Shown piece after piece: positions 44,244-53,645 of a stretch of DNA of 64,000 bases. The notes under the pieces were generated by a model, which worked only from the letters and a program-made list of their open reading frames with translations, was not told the origin of the DNA and ran no database searches. The stretch spans positions 1-64,000 of the forward strand of contig LGYU01000009.1 in the NCBI GenBank assembly GCA_001302245.1, given 5' to 3'. The stretch is from Chitinophagaceae bacterium PMP191F. GTDB lineage: Bacteria; Bacteroidota; Bacteroidia; Chitinophagales; Chitinophagaceae. A program made the translations under genes and the position numbers. Each line of letters begins with the position of its first letter. Within the stretch, counting starts at the first letter, position 1.

Positions 44244-46502
44244 TTAATTTACCACAATCTCATCCACAAACAACCATGCCTTATTACCGGCGCCGGGTTG
44301 TCCGTCGGGGATGATGCCGTAGTTTTTGGCAATGACCTTTATATAACGGGCTGTAGAGGGCGTAAATGTAATACTGATAGTACCCATGTTGGTGCCTGCC
44401 TCTTTACTTAGGTTAAGACTTTTTTCCATGGTATGGAAATCGGTACCGTTTTCTGATAATTGCACTTCTATTTCCTGCGGAGCATAGATCCAGCTACCTT
44501 TCTGTTCCAGTACATGAATGCTGACAGACGAAATATTTTGAGGTGTCACCAGGTCAATGGTGGCATTCATATCACCACCTTCCCATCCCAGCCATTCGGG
44601 TGAATTAATATCCGTTATAGAACGTGCGCCATTGATGAGTCCGAAAGCACCTGCCTGGCCGGCGTATTTATCTGCCGGTTTAGTGGTGATGCTGATCTTT
44701 TTGCCGGTAGCTTTATTGAACGTGAACTGCTGGGCTACCTTGCTTAATACTTTTCCGTTGAGTTCAAGTACTGCTGATAAAGAGGAATCTGCTGTCACAA
44801 CAACAGGCCGTGAATACGTATTGTAGCTGCCTCCTGATGTATATCTAATAGTGCCTTCTTTTGAATTGGTTTCAAGATACCACAGAACACCTTTGTTATC
44901 GGGCGTTGGTAAAATAGTAGCTTTTAAACCAAAATAGGCTTTGCTGTAATTAATACCCATCAGGTCGTATCGTTTAAGCTGTATCATCAGCTTTTTTTCA
45001 AAATTAGCCCAGTTGCGTTTGTCTTTCTGCGACCACTGTACTTCACTCAATGCACTCAAACGCGGAAAGATCATGTATTCTACTTTAGAAGGATAGTGGA
45101 TGTATTCAGTCCATAAATTGGCTTGCGCGCCTAATACGTAAGTGGCGTCCTTATCAGTTAATTCTTTGGGAACGGGTTCATAGCTATATACTTTTTCTAC
45201 AGGTATATAACCACCGATGGTTACCGAATCTTCATTTTTTGACTGGGAATAATCAAAATAAACATGACTGCTTGGTGTCATGATCACCTTGTGTTTTTGT
45301 TTAGCTGCTTCAATACCGCCTTTTTCACCACGCCAGCTCATTACTACAGCATTGGGAGCCAGGCCGCCTTCCAGAATTTCGTCCCAGCCTATCATGATCT
45401 TTCCTTTGCTGTTAACGTGTTTTTCCATGCGTTGTATAAAATAACTCTGCAGTTCATGTTCATCTTTCAGTTGCAGTGTTTTCATGCGTTGCTGGCACCG
45501 GGGACATTTTTTCCAGCTTTCCTTAGGGCATTCATCACCTCCTACATGCAGGTATTTACCGGGAAACAAGGGGATGACCTCGTCCAGCACATCCTGCAGA
45601 AAAGTAAATACAGAATCATTGCCGGCGCAGAACACCTCATTAAAAACACCCCAGGTTTGTTGTACATGGTAAGGTCCGCCGGTGCAACCCAGCCAGGGAT
45701 AGGCAGTCAATGCCGCAGAGGCATGACCGGGCATTTCAATTTCAGGTACAATAGTTATATAACGTTTGGCTGCGTATGCTACCACTTCTTTGATCTGGTC
45801 CTGTGTATAATAACCACCATAGTAAATACTGTCATTTCCTTTGCCGGGATATCTGCCAATGATGGTGCCATTACGGAACCCGCCAACACTGGTGAGTTTG
45901 GGATATTTTTTTATTTCAATGCGCCAGCCCTGGTCATCAGTAAGATGCCAGTGGAAATAGTTCAGCTTATGCAGTGCGAGGTAGTCAATATATTTTTTAA
46001 CAAACTCAACAGGGAAAAAATGTCTTGATACATCCAGGTGCATACCACGATATGCAAACCGTGGATAATCGTAGATGCTTACCAATGGAATATTTAGGGC
46101 AGCAGCCTTTTCAACAGGCATTAGCTGTAACAGTGTCTGTACAGCATAAAAGATACCATTTTCATGTTCACCAATAATAGAGATGCCATTAGTGGTTACA
46201 TCCATTTTATAAGCACCTTCTGCAACATTGTCTATTTTCTTAAAATTAAAATGAATGCCACCCGCTACTTTCTTTTTGGAAACCTTCAGTTGAAAACCGT
46301 ACAGTTGTTGCAGGTATGTATTCAGGAAGTCTACGGTATTATTAAATCCTGCTCCTTCCAGTACAATGGGTGTATTATGTGTAATGGTAAAATGTCCGGG
46401 AGTAGTAGTGAGTTTTACCGGTTCCGGAATGATACTGATCTGTTGTCCATAGCCGGTATACATTATGAATAGTGTGATCAATGTGAACAATGTAGAACGC
46501 AT
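44244..46502 (-). CDS. Beta-N-acetylhexosaminidase, GH20
   Basis: 752 residues from ATG 46502 (MRSTLFTLITLFIMYTGYGQ, signal peptide). A GH20b N-terminal domain (IIPEPVKLTTTPGHFTI) precedes the (beta/alpha)8 catalytic domain: YRGMHLDVSRHFFPVEFVKK, NYFHWHLTDDQGWRIEIKKY, EIEMPGHASAAL and the catalytic pair in HVGGDECPKESW. After it come a chitobiase-type C-terminal segment and an F5/8 type C-like domain (SVSIHVLEQKGSWIYAPQEI, TARYIKVIAKNYG). It removes terminal GlcNAc or GalNAc in the periplasm or at the surface. The ECF sigma gene lies upstream on the same strand. Confidence 0.95.
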   Translation of the reverse strand: MRSTLFTLITLFIMYTGYGQQISIIPEPVKLTTTPGHFTITHNTPIVLEGAGFNNTVDFLNTYLQQLYGFQLKVSKKKVAGGIHFNFKKIDNVAEGAYKMDVTTNGISIIGEHENGIFYAVQTLLQLMPVEKAAALNIPLVSIYDYPRFAYRGMHLDVSRHFFPVEFVKKYIDYLALHKLNYFHWHLTDDQGWRIEIKKYPKLTSVGGFRNGTIIGRYPGKGNDSIYYGGYYTQDQIKEVVAYAAKRYITIVPEIEMPGHASAALTAYPWLGCTGGPYHVQQTWGVFNEVFCAGNDSVFTFLQDVLDEVIPLFPGKYLHVGGDECPKESWKKCPRCQQRMKTLQLKDEHELQSYFIQRMEKHVNSKGKIMIGWDEILEGGLAPNAVVMSWRGEKGGIEAAKQKHKVIMTPSSHVYFDYSQSKNEDSVTIGGYIPVEKVYSYEPVPKELTDKDATYVLGAQANLWTEYIHYPSKVEYMIFPRLSALSEVQWSQKDKRNWANFEKKLMIQLKRYDLMGINYSKAYFGLKATILPTPDNKGVLWYLETNSKEGTIRYTSGGSYNTYSRPVVVTADSSLSAVLELNGKVLSKVAQQFTFNKATGKKISITTKPADKYAGQAGAFGLINGARSITDINSPEWLGWEGGDMNATIDLVTPQNISSVSIHVLEQKGSWIYAPQEIEVQLSENGTDFHTMEKSLNLSKEAGTNMGTISITFTPSTARYIKVIAKNYGIIPDGQPGAGNKAWLFVDEIVVN

Positions 46503-46570
46503 AAGTTGAATCTCTTTATATGTTAATAGCATAACAAGGCAATAGCCGAATGTACAAAATAATTGTATTG

Positions 46571-47128
46571 TTAAAATAGCCACCATTGCATCAAACGATT
46601 GCGCAATGATTTTATGGCCTGGTATAAAAGATTGCGTGCTGCCTGGTAATTGATGTTCATGATCTCTGCCACTTCTTCATAACTCATGTCCTGGTAAAAC
46701 TTCAGGTAAATGATCTCTTTCTGCCGGTCGCTCAGCTGGTTCATAGCGGCAATGACCCTGCCGGCGTTCTCATTATTTTCCTGTTCGGTTATTATGAATG
46801 TTTCATGGCTTAATTCAAAGTGTCCTTGTTCTGATAGTTTGTCTGCATCTGCCAGCGGTTGTTGTTTCTGTAGGGCACGGAACAGTTTGTATTTAAGGGC
46901 CCGCAGCAGGTAGGCTCTTACGGAAACAGCAGGGGCGGCTGTTTTCTGTTGCCATAACTCTATAAACAACTCTTGTATAACGTCTTCCAGCAGGTAAGTA
47001 TCAGTACAGATCTTGCTGCCATATCTGTACAGGTATGAATAATGTCTGCGGAAAAGTTCACCTAATGCAGCGTGATCTCCCTTGCAGAAGTTCTCCCAAA
47101 GCAGTATGTCGTGCCGGGCGTTATTCAA
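46571..47128 (-). CDS. ECF RNA polymerase sigma factor (Bacteroidota FecI type)
   Basis: 185 residues. Region 2: ALGELFRRHYSYLYRYGSKI, LLEDVIQELFIELWQQK. Region 4: MNQLSDRQKEIIYLKFYQDM, SYEEVAEIMNINYQAARNLL, YQAIKSLRNRL. No ATG is available; TTG at 47128 (MNNARHDILLWENFCKGD) fits family N-termini. It lies head to head with the fecR gene (129 bases between) and upstream of GH20 with 68 bases between. It should drive the SusC/SusD unit and perhaps its own strand when released by FecR. Confidence 0.93.
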   Translation of the reverse strand: MNNARHDILLWENFCKGDHAALGELFRRHYSYLYRYGSKICTDTYLLEDVIQELFIELWQQKTAAPAVSVRAYLLRALKYKLFRALQKQQPLADADKLSEQGHFELSHETFIITEQENNENAGRVIAAMNQLSDRQKEIIYLKFYQDMSYEEVAEIMNINYQAARNLLYQAIKSLRNRLMQWWLF

Positions 47129-47257
47129 ATGGCTGATTTATAGTTGGATGGTCTGTTAGAATGGTTGATCGCTACATCAAAAATGAAAAAAATACTGATT
47201 CAAAGAAAAAAAGTTTTAAAAAAATGATTACAAAAACAAAAATACTGTCACTTATAT

Positions 47258-48265
47258 ATGGCAACAAGCAGTATTATGGAAAAAGTTTTTTCAAGCGTTG
47301 AAGATATCATTGCAGATGAACGTTTTGCAGGCTGGTACTTTAAAACAGACCAGCGACTGTATAGTGAGTGGGAAACTTACGTGTCCGTACACCCGGAGAT
47401 ACAACCACTGGTTGATGAGTCTGTATTATTGTTGAACCAGTTAAATACTGAAAAAGAAGTTCCGGCCAGCCAGGTAGTGTCAGCAGAGCAACGATTGCTG
47501 CAAAGTATCCGTCAGAAGCCGCAACAGGCGGTAGTAAGGCGTATGTATATCAAACGTGGCGCGTGGATAGCTGCTGCGGCAGTGATAGTGCTGATGCTGA
47601 CCGGGGCCGCCTGGTGGTGGCAGATGAACAGACCGGCTTCAGTACAGGCCAATTACGGCGAAGTGCTGGAAAAAATACTGCCCGATGGCACCAAAGTACT
47701 GTTGAATGCGCACAGTAAAATTTCTTATGCCTGTAACTGGAATGAAGATGCACAACGTGAAGTATGGTTGAAAGGAGAAGCTTTTTTTCATGTTACCAAA
47801 ACTGCATCCAAAAGCCGCTTTATAGTACATGCCAACGAATTTGATATTATTGTTACGGGTACACAGTTCAATGTGGTAAGCAAGGAAAAAACCAATAGCG
47901 TAATGCTTACGGAAGGAAGTATTATACTGGTTACCAGGGATGGTAAAGAACTGCATATGAAACCGGGCGACTTTGCTGAAATGAACAACGGTATACCGGA
48001 AATGAAAACCGTAGAAGAAGGAAGCGTACTGGCATGGCGCGATAGAAAGCTAATGTTCACAGATATTCCCCTCAAAGAAGCAATACCCCTTATAGAAGAG
48101 CATTATGGTATAACAATAAAATTAAAAGATGCTTCGCTGGGCGATAAACCAATGAGAGGTATTTTGTCAAATGATAACCTGAATGTAATGCTGCAATCAC
48201 TGGAAGCAGCCTTCGGGTTAAAAGCCACACGCCAGGGCGATGTGGTAACCATTACCGGCTCCTGA
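47258..48265 (+). CDS. FecR-family anti-sigma factor
   Basis: 335 residues: a cytoplasmic N-terminal domain (residues 1-100) that would hold the sigma factor, one membrane helix (WIAAAAVIVLMLTGAAWWW, about 107-125), and the periplasmic FecR domain with GEVLEKILPDGTKVLLNAHS, REVWLKGEAFFHVTK, GTQFNVVS and the C-terminal DUF4974-type domain (FTDIPLKEAIPLIEEHYGIT). A later in-frame ATG at 47276 is possible. It precedes SusC by 42 bases, so signalling and uptake genes are one operon. Its partner sigma gene is divergent, unlike the commoner sigma-fecR-susC order. Confidence 0.95.
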   Translation: MATSSIMEKVFSSVEDIIADERFAGWYFKTDQRLYSEWETYVSVHPEIQPLVDESVLLLNQLNTEKEVPASQVVSAEQRLLQSIRQKPQQAVVRRMYIKRGAWIAAAAVIVLMLTGAAWWWQMNRPASVQANYGEVLEKILPDGTKVLLNAHSKISYACNWNEDAQREVWLKGEAFFHVTKTASKSRFIVHANEFDIIVTGTQFNVVSKEKTNSVMLTEGSIILVTRDGKELHMKPGDFAEMNNGIPEMKTVEEGSVLAWRDRKLMFTDIPLKEAIPLIEEHYGITIKLKDASLGDKPMRGILSNDNLNVMLQSLEAAFGLKATRQGDVVTITGS

Positions 48266-48307
48266 TAACATCAGGTTCAGATACCAGACATCAAAACTAT
48301 TAAGCAC

Positions 48308-51300
48308 ATGAGAGAAATTCGATTAAACCCGGGTTGGGCATTGCTATGCCTTATCGTGACTGCGAATTACTATTCCTACGGACAAAACAACTATGCTTTT
48401 GCTGCCGACAAAAAACTTCGTCAGCCTGTAGCCGAAGTAGCTGCAGAAGATCCTTCACAAAGCAAAACAGCCAGCTTATTCCATGTATTGACACAACTGA
48501 ATAAAAAGAAAGGTGTTTATTTCCTGTTTGCTGATACTGCTTTTGGAAACAAACAGGTCAGTACCGTATACGATGAAAAGAAAGATGTTATTGTAATATT
48601 GGAGCAACTTTTGCAGAATACCGGTCTTACCTACAAAAAAATCGGCGATAATACCTTCGTCATTTTAAAAATGACAGAACGTACTGCCGGTAACAACAAC
48701 TCCGGCACTCTGGCTTCAACAGAAAGTTCACTGAACTACAGCAATGTATTAAAGTCTGCTTATGCTATGGTGCGTGGAAAGGTAACAGGCGCTGGTGGTG
48801 TAGCGCTACCTGGTGTCAGCATTACCATCAAGGGTACTGTCAGAGGGGTTTCATCAAGCAGTACGGGCGAATTTATGATACAGGCGGAGAAAGGAGAAGT
48901 GCTGGTGTTCTCAATAGTAGGGTACCAGACGAGGGAAGTGTTGATATCAAGTGAACAATGGCTGGATGTTGACCTGTTGCAAACCCAATCGCAACTGGAT
49001 GAAGTAGTGGTTACTGCATTGGGTATACGCAAAGAATCACGCAGAGTGGGATATGCAGTGGCTACTGTACCCGGTGAACAACTGACCAAATCACGTGAGA
49101 TCAATATCGGTAATGCACTGGTAGGTAAAGTAGCCGGCGTAAACAGTTCCGGTCCGTTGAGTGGCCCGGGTGGCTCTTCAAGGGTTACTATACGCGGTAA
49201 TTCATCGCTTACGTTCGATAACCAGCCGCTGTATGTTATCAATGGTATTCCCATGAATAATGACAATATGGGTAATGCGGGTAAGTGGGGTGGTGCTGAC
49301 CTGGGTGATGGTATTTCTGCCATCAATGCCGATGATATTGAAGAAATGACCGTATTAAAAGGTGCTGCCGCAGCAGCGTTGTATGGCCAGCGGGGCAGAA
49401 ATGGTGTGATCCTGATCACGACCAAATCAGGCAAACTGAAAAAGACATTGGGTGTTGAGTTTAACAGTAATGCTACCATCGACCGTATCAATGACTTTAC
49501 TGATTTTCAGCAGGAATACGGTCAGGGTACACAGGGCAATAAACCAATTGATGCTACCTCAGCCAGGCTTACAGGGTTAAGCTCGTGGGGCGCCAAACTG
49601 GATGGATCCATGCTCACCCTGTTTGATGGAAAACAACATCCGTACAGTGCAGTGAGTAAGAATAATCTGAAAGATTTTTATAAAACAGGTTATACATTTA
49701 CCAATACCATCGCATTTTCAGGTGGTAATGAAAGCGGCAGTTATCGTTTGTCGCTGGGTGATCTGCGCAATAATGGCGTATATCCCAACTCGAAGTATTC
49801 GCGCAACAATGCCAATCTTGATCTTAACTATAAACTTTCTGATAAATGGTCCGGACGTGCCAATGTTACCTATGTAAAAGAAACCGGCACCAACCGTTCC
49901 AACTTAAGTGATGCACCGGGAAATGGTAACTATGCCATCCTGTTCCTGCCACCTAATGTAAAAGCGGATTACCTAGCTCCTGGTTATGATGCCAGTGGCA
50001 ACGAAATACGCTATAGTGCAGATGATTTTTCGACCAATCCCTATTTTGCTGCCAACCGTTTCCAGAACAATACATCCAAAGACAGGATACTGGGTGTTGC
50101 CAGTCTGCGTTATGCACCTGTAAGTTCGTTTTATATACAGGCACGCATTGCCAACGACTTCTTTGCTTTCAACGCCACACAGATAACACCTACCGGTACC
50201 GCGTACAGACCAGCGGGTAGCCTTGACCTGGAACGCACCAATAATTTCAACGAGTTCAATGCCGATGTGCTGGCAGGATTTAATAAGAACATTTCAAAAG
50301 ATTTTGGTATCAACATCACTGCGGGTGGTAACCTGTTGCGCATGAAACAGAAGATCACAGACATCAATGCCAGCGCCTTTGCTTTCCCATATCTGTACAA
50401 TCCGGCTACCGCAGGTACTAAAAACGCTACCATCAGTACGCCGCGTAAAGAAGTACAATCACTGTATGGTTCAGCAGAATTCTCCTACAAGAACATGTTG
50501 TTCCTGAATGTTACCGATCGCAATGACTGGTCCAGCACTTTACCGGCAGGTAATAATTCCTACAACTATCCATCAGTCAATGCATCGTATGTGTTCTCAG
50601 AAAGTATTAAACCCGACTGGCTGAACTTTGGTAAACTGCGCGTGGGTTATGCCATGGTGGGTGGTGATGCGCCGGTATTCTCAACAGCGCTCTACTACAA
50701 TACACTTGGCGCTAACATCAATGGTGTAGCGATTGGCAACCTGGAGAACAAGATCCCCAACAACGCTATTGAACCACTTAAAATAAAAGAGCTGGAAGCA
50801 GGGGTAGAGCTGAAGTTATTAAAGAACAGGTTGTCGGTAGATGTATCGGTATACAAAAAGCAAACACTGAATGATATTGTGGAAGGAACAGTATCGCAAA
50901 CTTCAGGCTACACCAGTGCTATCATTAATATTGGTAAAATTGAGAACAGGGGTATTGAAATAGCAGTGGGCGGTACACCTGTATCAACACGCAATTTTAC
51001 ATGGTCTTCCAGCTTTAATTTTTCGCACAACAAGAATAAGGTAATACAGCTTGCAGAAGGGCAATCCTTTATGCAGGTGCCTGGTGGTGAATCGCGTACA
51101 GAACGCGCCTTTATCCAGCACATTCTGAATATGCCGTTTGCACAGGTAATGGCCTTTGATTACAAACGTGATATAAAAGGTAACCTGGTACTGGACGCTA
51201 CCAATCTGCCACAGGCTGCAGGCACACTCACTTCGTTTGGAACAGGTGTACATCCCATTACCGGAGGATGGAGCAATGATATCACCTTTAAAAATCTTAC

Positions 51301-51760
51301 ACTCTCTTTCCTGATAGATTATAAATATGGTGCTGTGATCTACTCCGGTACTAATTCAAGGGCTTACGGATATGGCGTATCCAAAGAAACTTTACCAGGC
51401 CGGCAGGGTGGCGTTGTTGTGAAAGGTGTGGATGACCAGGGCAATCCAGTGAATGGTACTGTAGATGCACAAACTTATTACAACAGGCTGGCGTCAGTTT
51501 CTGCGCTGCATGTGTACAATGCAGATTTTATTAAGTTCCGTTCCCTGTCGCTGACCTATATTTTCCCTGCTGCCAGACTGGGAAAAAAATTACAGGGACT
51601 TAGTATTTCGCTGGTAGGCAGAAACCTGTTCTATATCCATAAACGCACCCCCAATATTGATCCGGAAGCCAATTACAATAATACAAATGCCCAGGGACTT
51701 GAATACGCAGGCTTACCCAGTGTGCGCTCAATGGGCTTGAACCTGAATGTGAAATTCTAA
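48308..51760 (+). CDS. SusC/RagA-family TonB-dependent transporter with STN domain
   Basis: 1150 residues, outer membrane. After the signal peptide comes a secretin/TonB N-terminal short (STN) domain (ASLFHVLTQLNKKKGVYFLF, VIVILEQLLQNTGLTYKKIG), the part that signals to FecR. Then a carboxypeptidase-like domain (VRGKVTGAGGVALPGVSITI), the SusC signature VVVTALGIRKESRRVGYA, a plug with VTIRGNSSLTFDNQPLYVIN and LYGQRGRNGVILITTKSG, and a large beta-barrel ending in SVRSMGLNLNVKF. It imports an oligomeric nutrient with the SusD protein encoded 31 bases downstream; local genes point to GlcNAc-containing glycans. Confidence 0.96.
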   Translation: MREIRLNPGWALLCLIVTANYYSYGQNNYAFAADKKLRQPVAEVAAEDPSQSKTASLFHVLTQLNKKKGVYFLFADTAFGNKQVSTVYDEKKDVIVILEQLLQNTGLTYKKIGDNTFVILKMTERTAGNNNSGTLASTESSLNYSNVLKSAYAMVRGKVTGAGGVALPGVSITIKGTVRGVSSSSTGEFMIQAEKGEVLVFSIVGYQTREVLISSEQWLDVDLLQTQSQLDEVVVTALGIRKESRRVGYAVATVPGEQLTKSREINIGNALVGKVAGVNSSGPLSGPGGSSRVTIRGNSSLTFDNQPLYVINGIPMNNDNMGNAGKWGGADLGDGISAINADDIEEMTVLKGAAAAALYGQRGRNGVILITTKSGKLKKTLGVEFNSNATIDRINDFTDFQQEYGQGTQGNKPIDATSARLTGLSSWGAKLDGSMLTLFDGKQHPYSAVSKNNLKDFYKTGYTFTNTIAFSGGNESGSYRLSLGDLRNNGVYPNSKYSRNNANLDLNYKLSDKWSGRANVTYVKETGTNRSNLSDAPGNGNYAILFLPPNVKADYLAPGYDASGNEIRYSADDFSTNPYFAANRFQNNTSKDRILGVASLRYAPVSSFYIQARIANDFFAFNATQITPTGTAYRPAGSLDLERTNNFNEFNADVLAGFNKNISKDFGINITAGGNLLRMKQKITDINASAFAFPYLYNPATAGTKNATISTPRKEVQSLYGSAEFSYKNMLFLNVTDRNDWSSTLPAGNNSYNYPSVNASYVFSESIKPDWLNFGKLRVGYAMVGGDAPVFSTALYYNTLGANINGVAIGNLENKIPNNAIEPLKIKELEAGVELKLLKNRLSVDVSVYKKQTLNDIVEGTVSQTSGYTSAIINIGKIENRGIEIAVGGTPVSTRNFTWSSSFNFSHNKNKVIQLAEGQSFMQVPGGESRTERAFIQHILNMPFAQVMAFDYKRDIKGNLVLDATNLPQAAGTLTSFGTGVHPITGGWSNDITFKNLTLSFLIDYKYGAVIYSGTNSRAYGYGVSKETLPGRQGGVVVKGVDDQGNPVNGTVDAQTYYNRLASVSALHVYNADFIKFRSLSLTYIFPAARLGKKLQGLSISLVGRNLFYIHKRTPNIDPEANYNNTNAQGLEYAGLPSVRSMGLNLNVKF

Positions 51761-51791
51761 AAACAATCAATGCTATCATAAAAACTGCATT

Positions 51792-53354
51792 ATGAAACAC
51801 CTGTACAGAACTGCGCTATTGATTGCTTTACCGGTTGCATTGTTGCTGACCGGTTGTACAAAAGATTTTGAAAGCATCAATACCGATACCAACAAATCAT
51901 CGGCTGATACTTATGTTCCGGGTTATAACCTTACCCGCGCTCAACTGGAATTTACGGGCAACAGTGATTTCAGTTATGAAACCTGGCGTGTGAATATTAT
52001 CTATGCGGGTATGATGATGCAGCAATTGGCCAACACGGGCTGGTATGCAGGTGACAAATATATCCAGAATGACGCCTTTGCATCTGCTTATTTTGATGTG
52101 GCTTATCGCGACCAGGTGAAATATGTAATGGATCTGCTGGAAATTACGAAGGATAAGCCGCTGTATGCAAACCTGTACCAGGTAGGACGTATTGTACGTG
52201 TACTGATCTTTCATCGGATTACTGATCTGTATGGTGATATTCCATATTCTGAAGCAGGACTGGGTTACTACAGACGCGTGTTCACTCCAAAATATGATAC
52301 ACAAAGCAGTATTTATGCCGACATGCTGAAAGAACTGGATGAGGCAGCCAAAGCGCTGGATGATTCCAAAGATAAGATCGGTACCAGTGATCTTGTTTTC
52401 CGTGGCGCTACCAATGCTGTAACATTATGGAAAAAAACAGCTTACTCGCTGATGCTGCGCCTGGCAATGCGGTTGACAAAAGTAGATGCCCCGACCGCAA
52501 AAACATGGGCAGAGAAAGCGTATGCAGGAGGATTGATCAGTTCCAATGCAGAGAATGCCTACGTTGCTCATGATGCAGCCGGTGGCCGTACTACGGTGAA
52601 CAGGAACAGCAATATATTGAGTGGTGAATGGAATGCTACAGGTAAAGGAGAAGTGTTCCTGAGTAAAACGTTTATTGATTTTCTGAAAAACAATAACGAT
52701 CCGCGTTTGCCTTTCATGGCGCAGATACACTCTTCCGGCAATACCACACCTGCACAACAGGTAGGTATGCCCAATGGCTACGATCAGAATGGCGGTGCCA
52801 CTGATATTACACATGCAGCCAATTATCCTGCTGATGTCAATAACTATTCAACCATTCGCAGTAGTGTGATGCTGAAATTGGCCGCACCTACTTTCCTGGT
52901 AACTTATGCACAGGTGGAGCTATTACTGGCAGAAGCAGCAAAAAGAGGATGGAGTGTTGGTGAAAGTGCTGCCGCACATTATAAAAAAGGAGTTACTGCT
53001 GCTATGACACAACTGGCACAGTTTGATGCGGGAGCCACACTTTCTGAAAGTGATGCCGACAATTATTTACTGGCTCATCCCTATGCTGATGCCACCGGTT
53101 TTCAGCAGATCAATACGCAGTATTGGGTAGCCAGTTTCCTGGATTGGTACGAAGTATGGTCCAACTGGCGCAGAAGCGACTACCCCACGTTGGTACCCGT
53201 GAATTATGTAGGCAATGCTACCGGTGGTAAAATTCCACGTCGCATGTTGTACCCTGCTTCAGAAGCATCTGCGAATGGTACGAATCTGCAACAGGCACTC
53301 AGTCGACAGGGTGACAACGTTTTTATGACACGCGTTTGGTGGGATAAACCCTGA
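51792..53354 (+). CDS. SusD/RagB-family nutrient-binding lipoprotein
   Basis: 520 residues, SusD-like_2 type. The lipobox LLLTGC places the lipidated cysteine at residue 22. The first mature part TKDFESINTDTNKSSAD and the helical TPR-like core (YANLYQVGRIVRVLIFHRIT, DLYGDIPYSEAG) are typical, and the C-terminal half ends in the family pattern RRMLYPASEASANGTNLQQA then FMTRVWWDKP. It caps the SusC pore from the cell surface and captures ligand. Only 31 bases separate it from susC. Confidence 0.95.
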   Translation: MKHLYRTALLIALPVALLLTGCTKDFESINTDTNKSSADTYVPGYNLTRAQLEFTGNSDFSYETWRVNIIYAGMMMQQLANTGWYAGDKYIQNDAFASAYFDVAYRDQVKYVMDLLEITKDKPLYANLYQVGRIVRVLIFHRITDLYGDIPYSEAGLGYYRRVFTPKYDTQSSIYADMLKELDEAAKALDDSKDKIGTSDLVFRGATNAVTLWKKTAYSLMLRLAMRLTKVDAPTAKTWAEKAYAGGLISSNAENAYVAHDAAGGRTTVNRNSNILSGEWNATGKGEVFLSKTFIDFLKNNNDPRLPFMAQIHSSGNTTPAQQVGMPNGYDQNGGATDITHAANYPADVNNYSTIRSSVMLKLAAPTFLVTYAQVELLLAEAAKRGWSVGESAAAHYKKGVTAAMTQLAQFDAGATLSESDADNYLLAHPYADATGFQQINTQYWVASFLDWYEVWSNWRRSDYPTLVPVNYVGNATGGKIPRRMLYPASEASANGTNLQQALSRQGDNVFMTRVWWDKP

Positions 53355-53557
53355 TAGTGTGGTGTAAGAAAATATCCGCCCTATTGGCTCGTCCGGGCGG
53401 CCGAAGCAGAGGATAGTTGACAAGTTGAAAAGGTTGATAAGGAAATCAACGACCATTTACCACTCACAATTCACTTTTGACTACACGAGTAAAAGAATTC
53501 GAAACATAAACACCAAATTCAAAACCTTCGTTGGGAAGCACATATAGAGCATGACAA

Positions 53558-53587
53558 AAAATCCCGCAGCATCAGCTACGGGATTTT
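53558..53587. terminator. Bidirectional terminator after the SusD gene
   Basis: A 9-bp stem AAAATCCCG / CGGGATTTT with a 12-base loop and A/T runs on both sides, in the gap between the SusD gene and the convergent S15-type hydrolase gene. About 200 bases before it is unassigned sequence that includes word-like text (ACCACTCACAATTCAC). Confidence 0.8.
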
Positions 53588-53645
53588 ATTTTGAAATCGT
53601 ATTTGTATTTTGCTAATACCCGGCAGCTAAAACCTGGTACCTCTC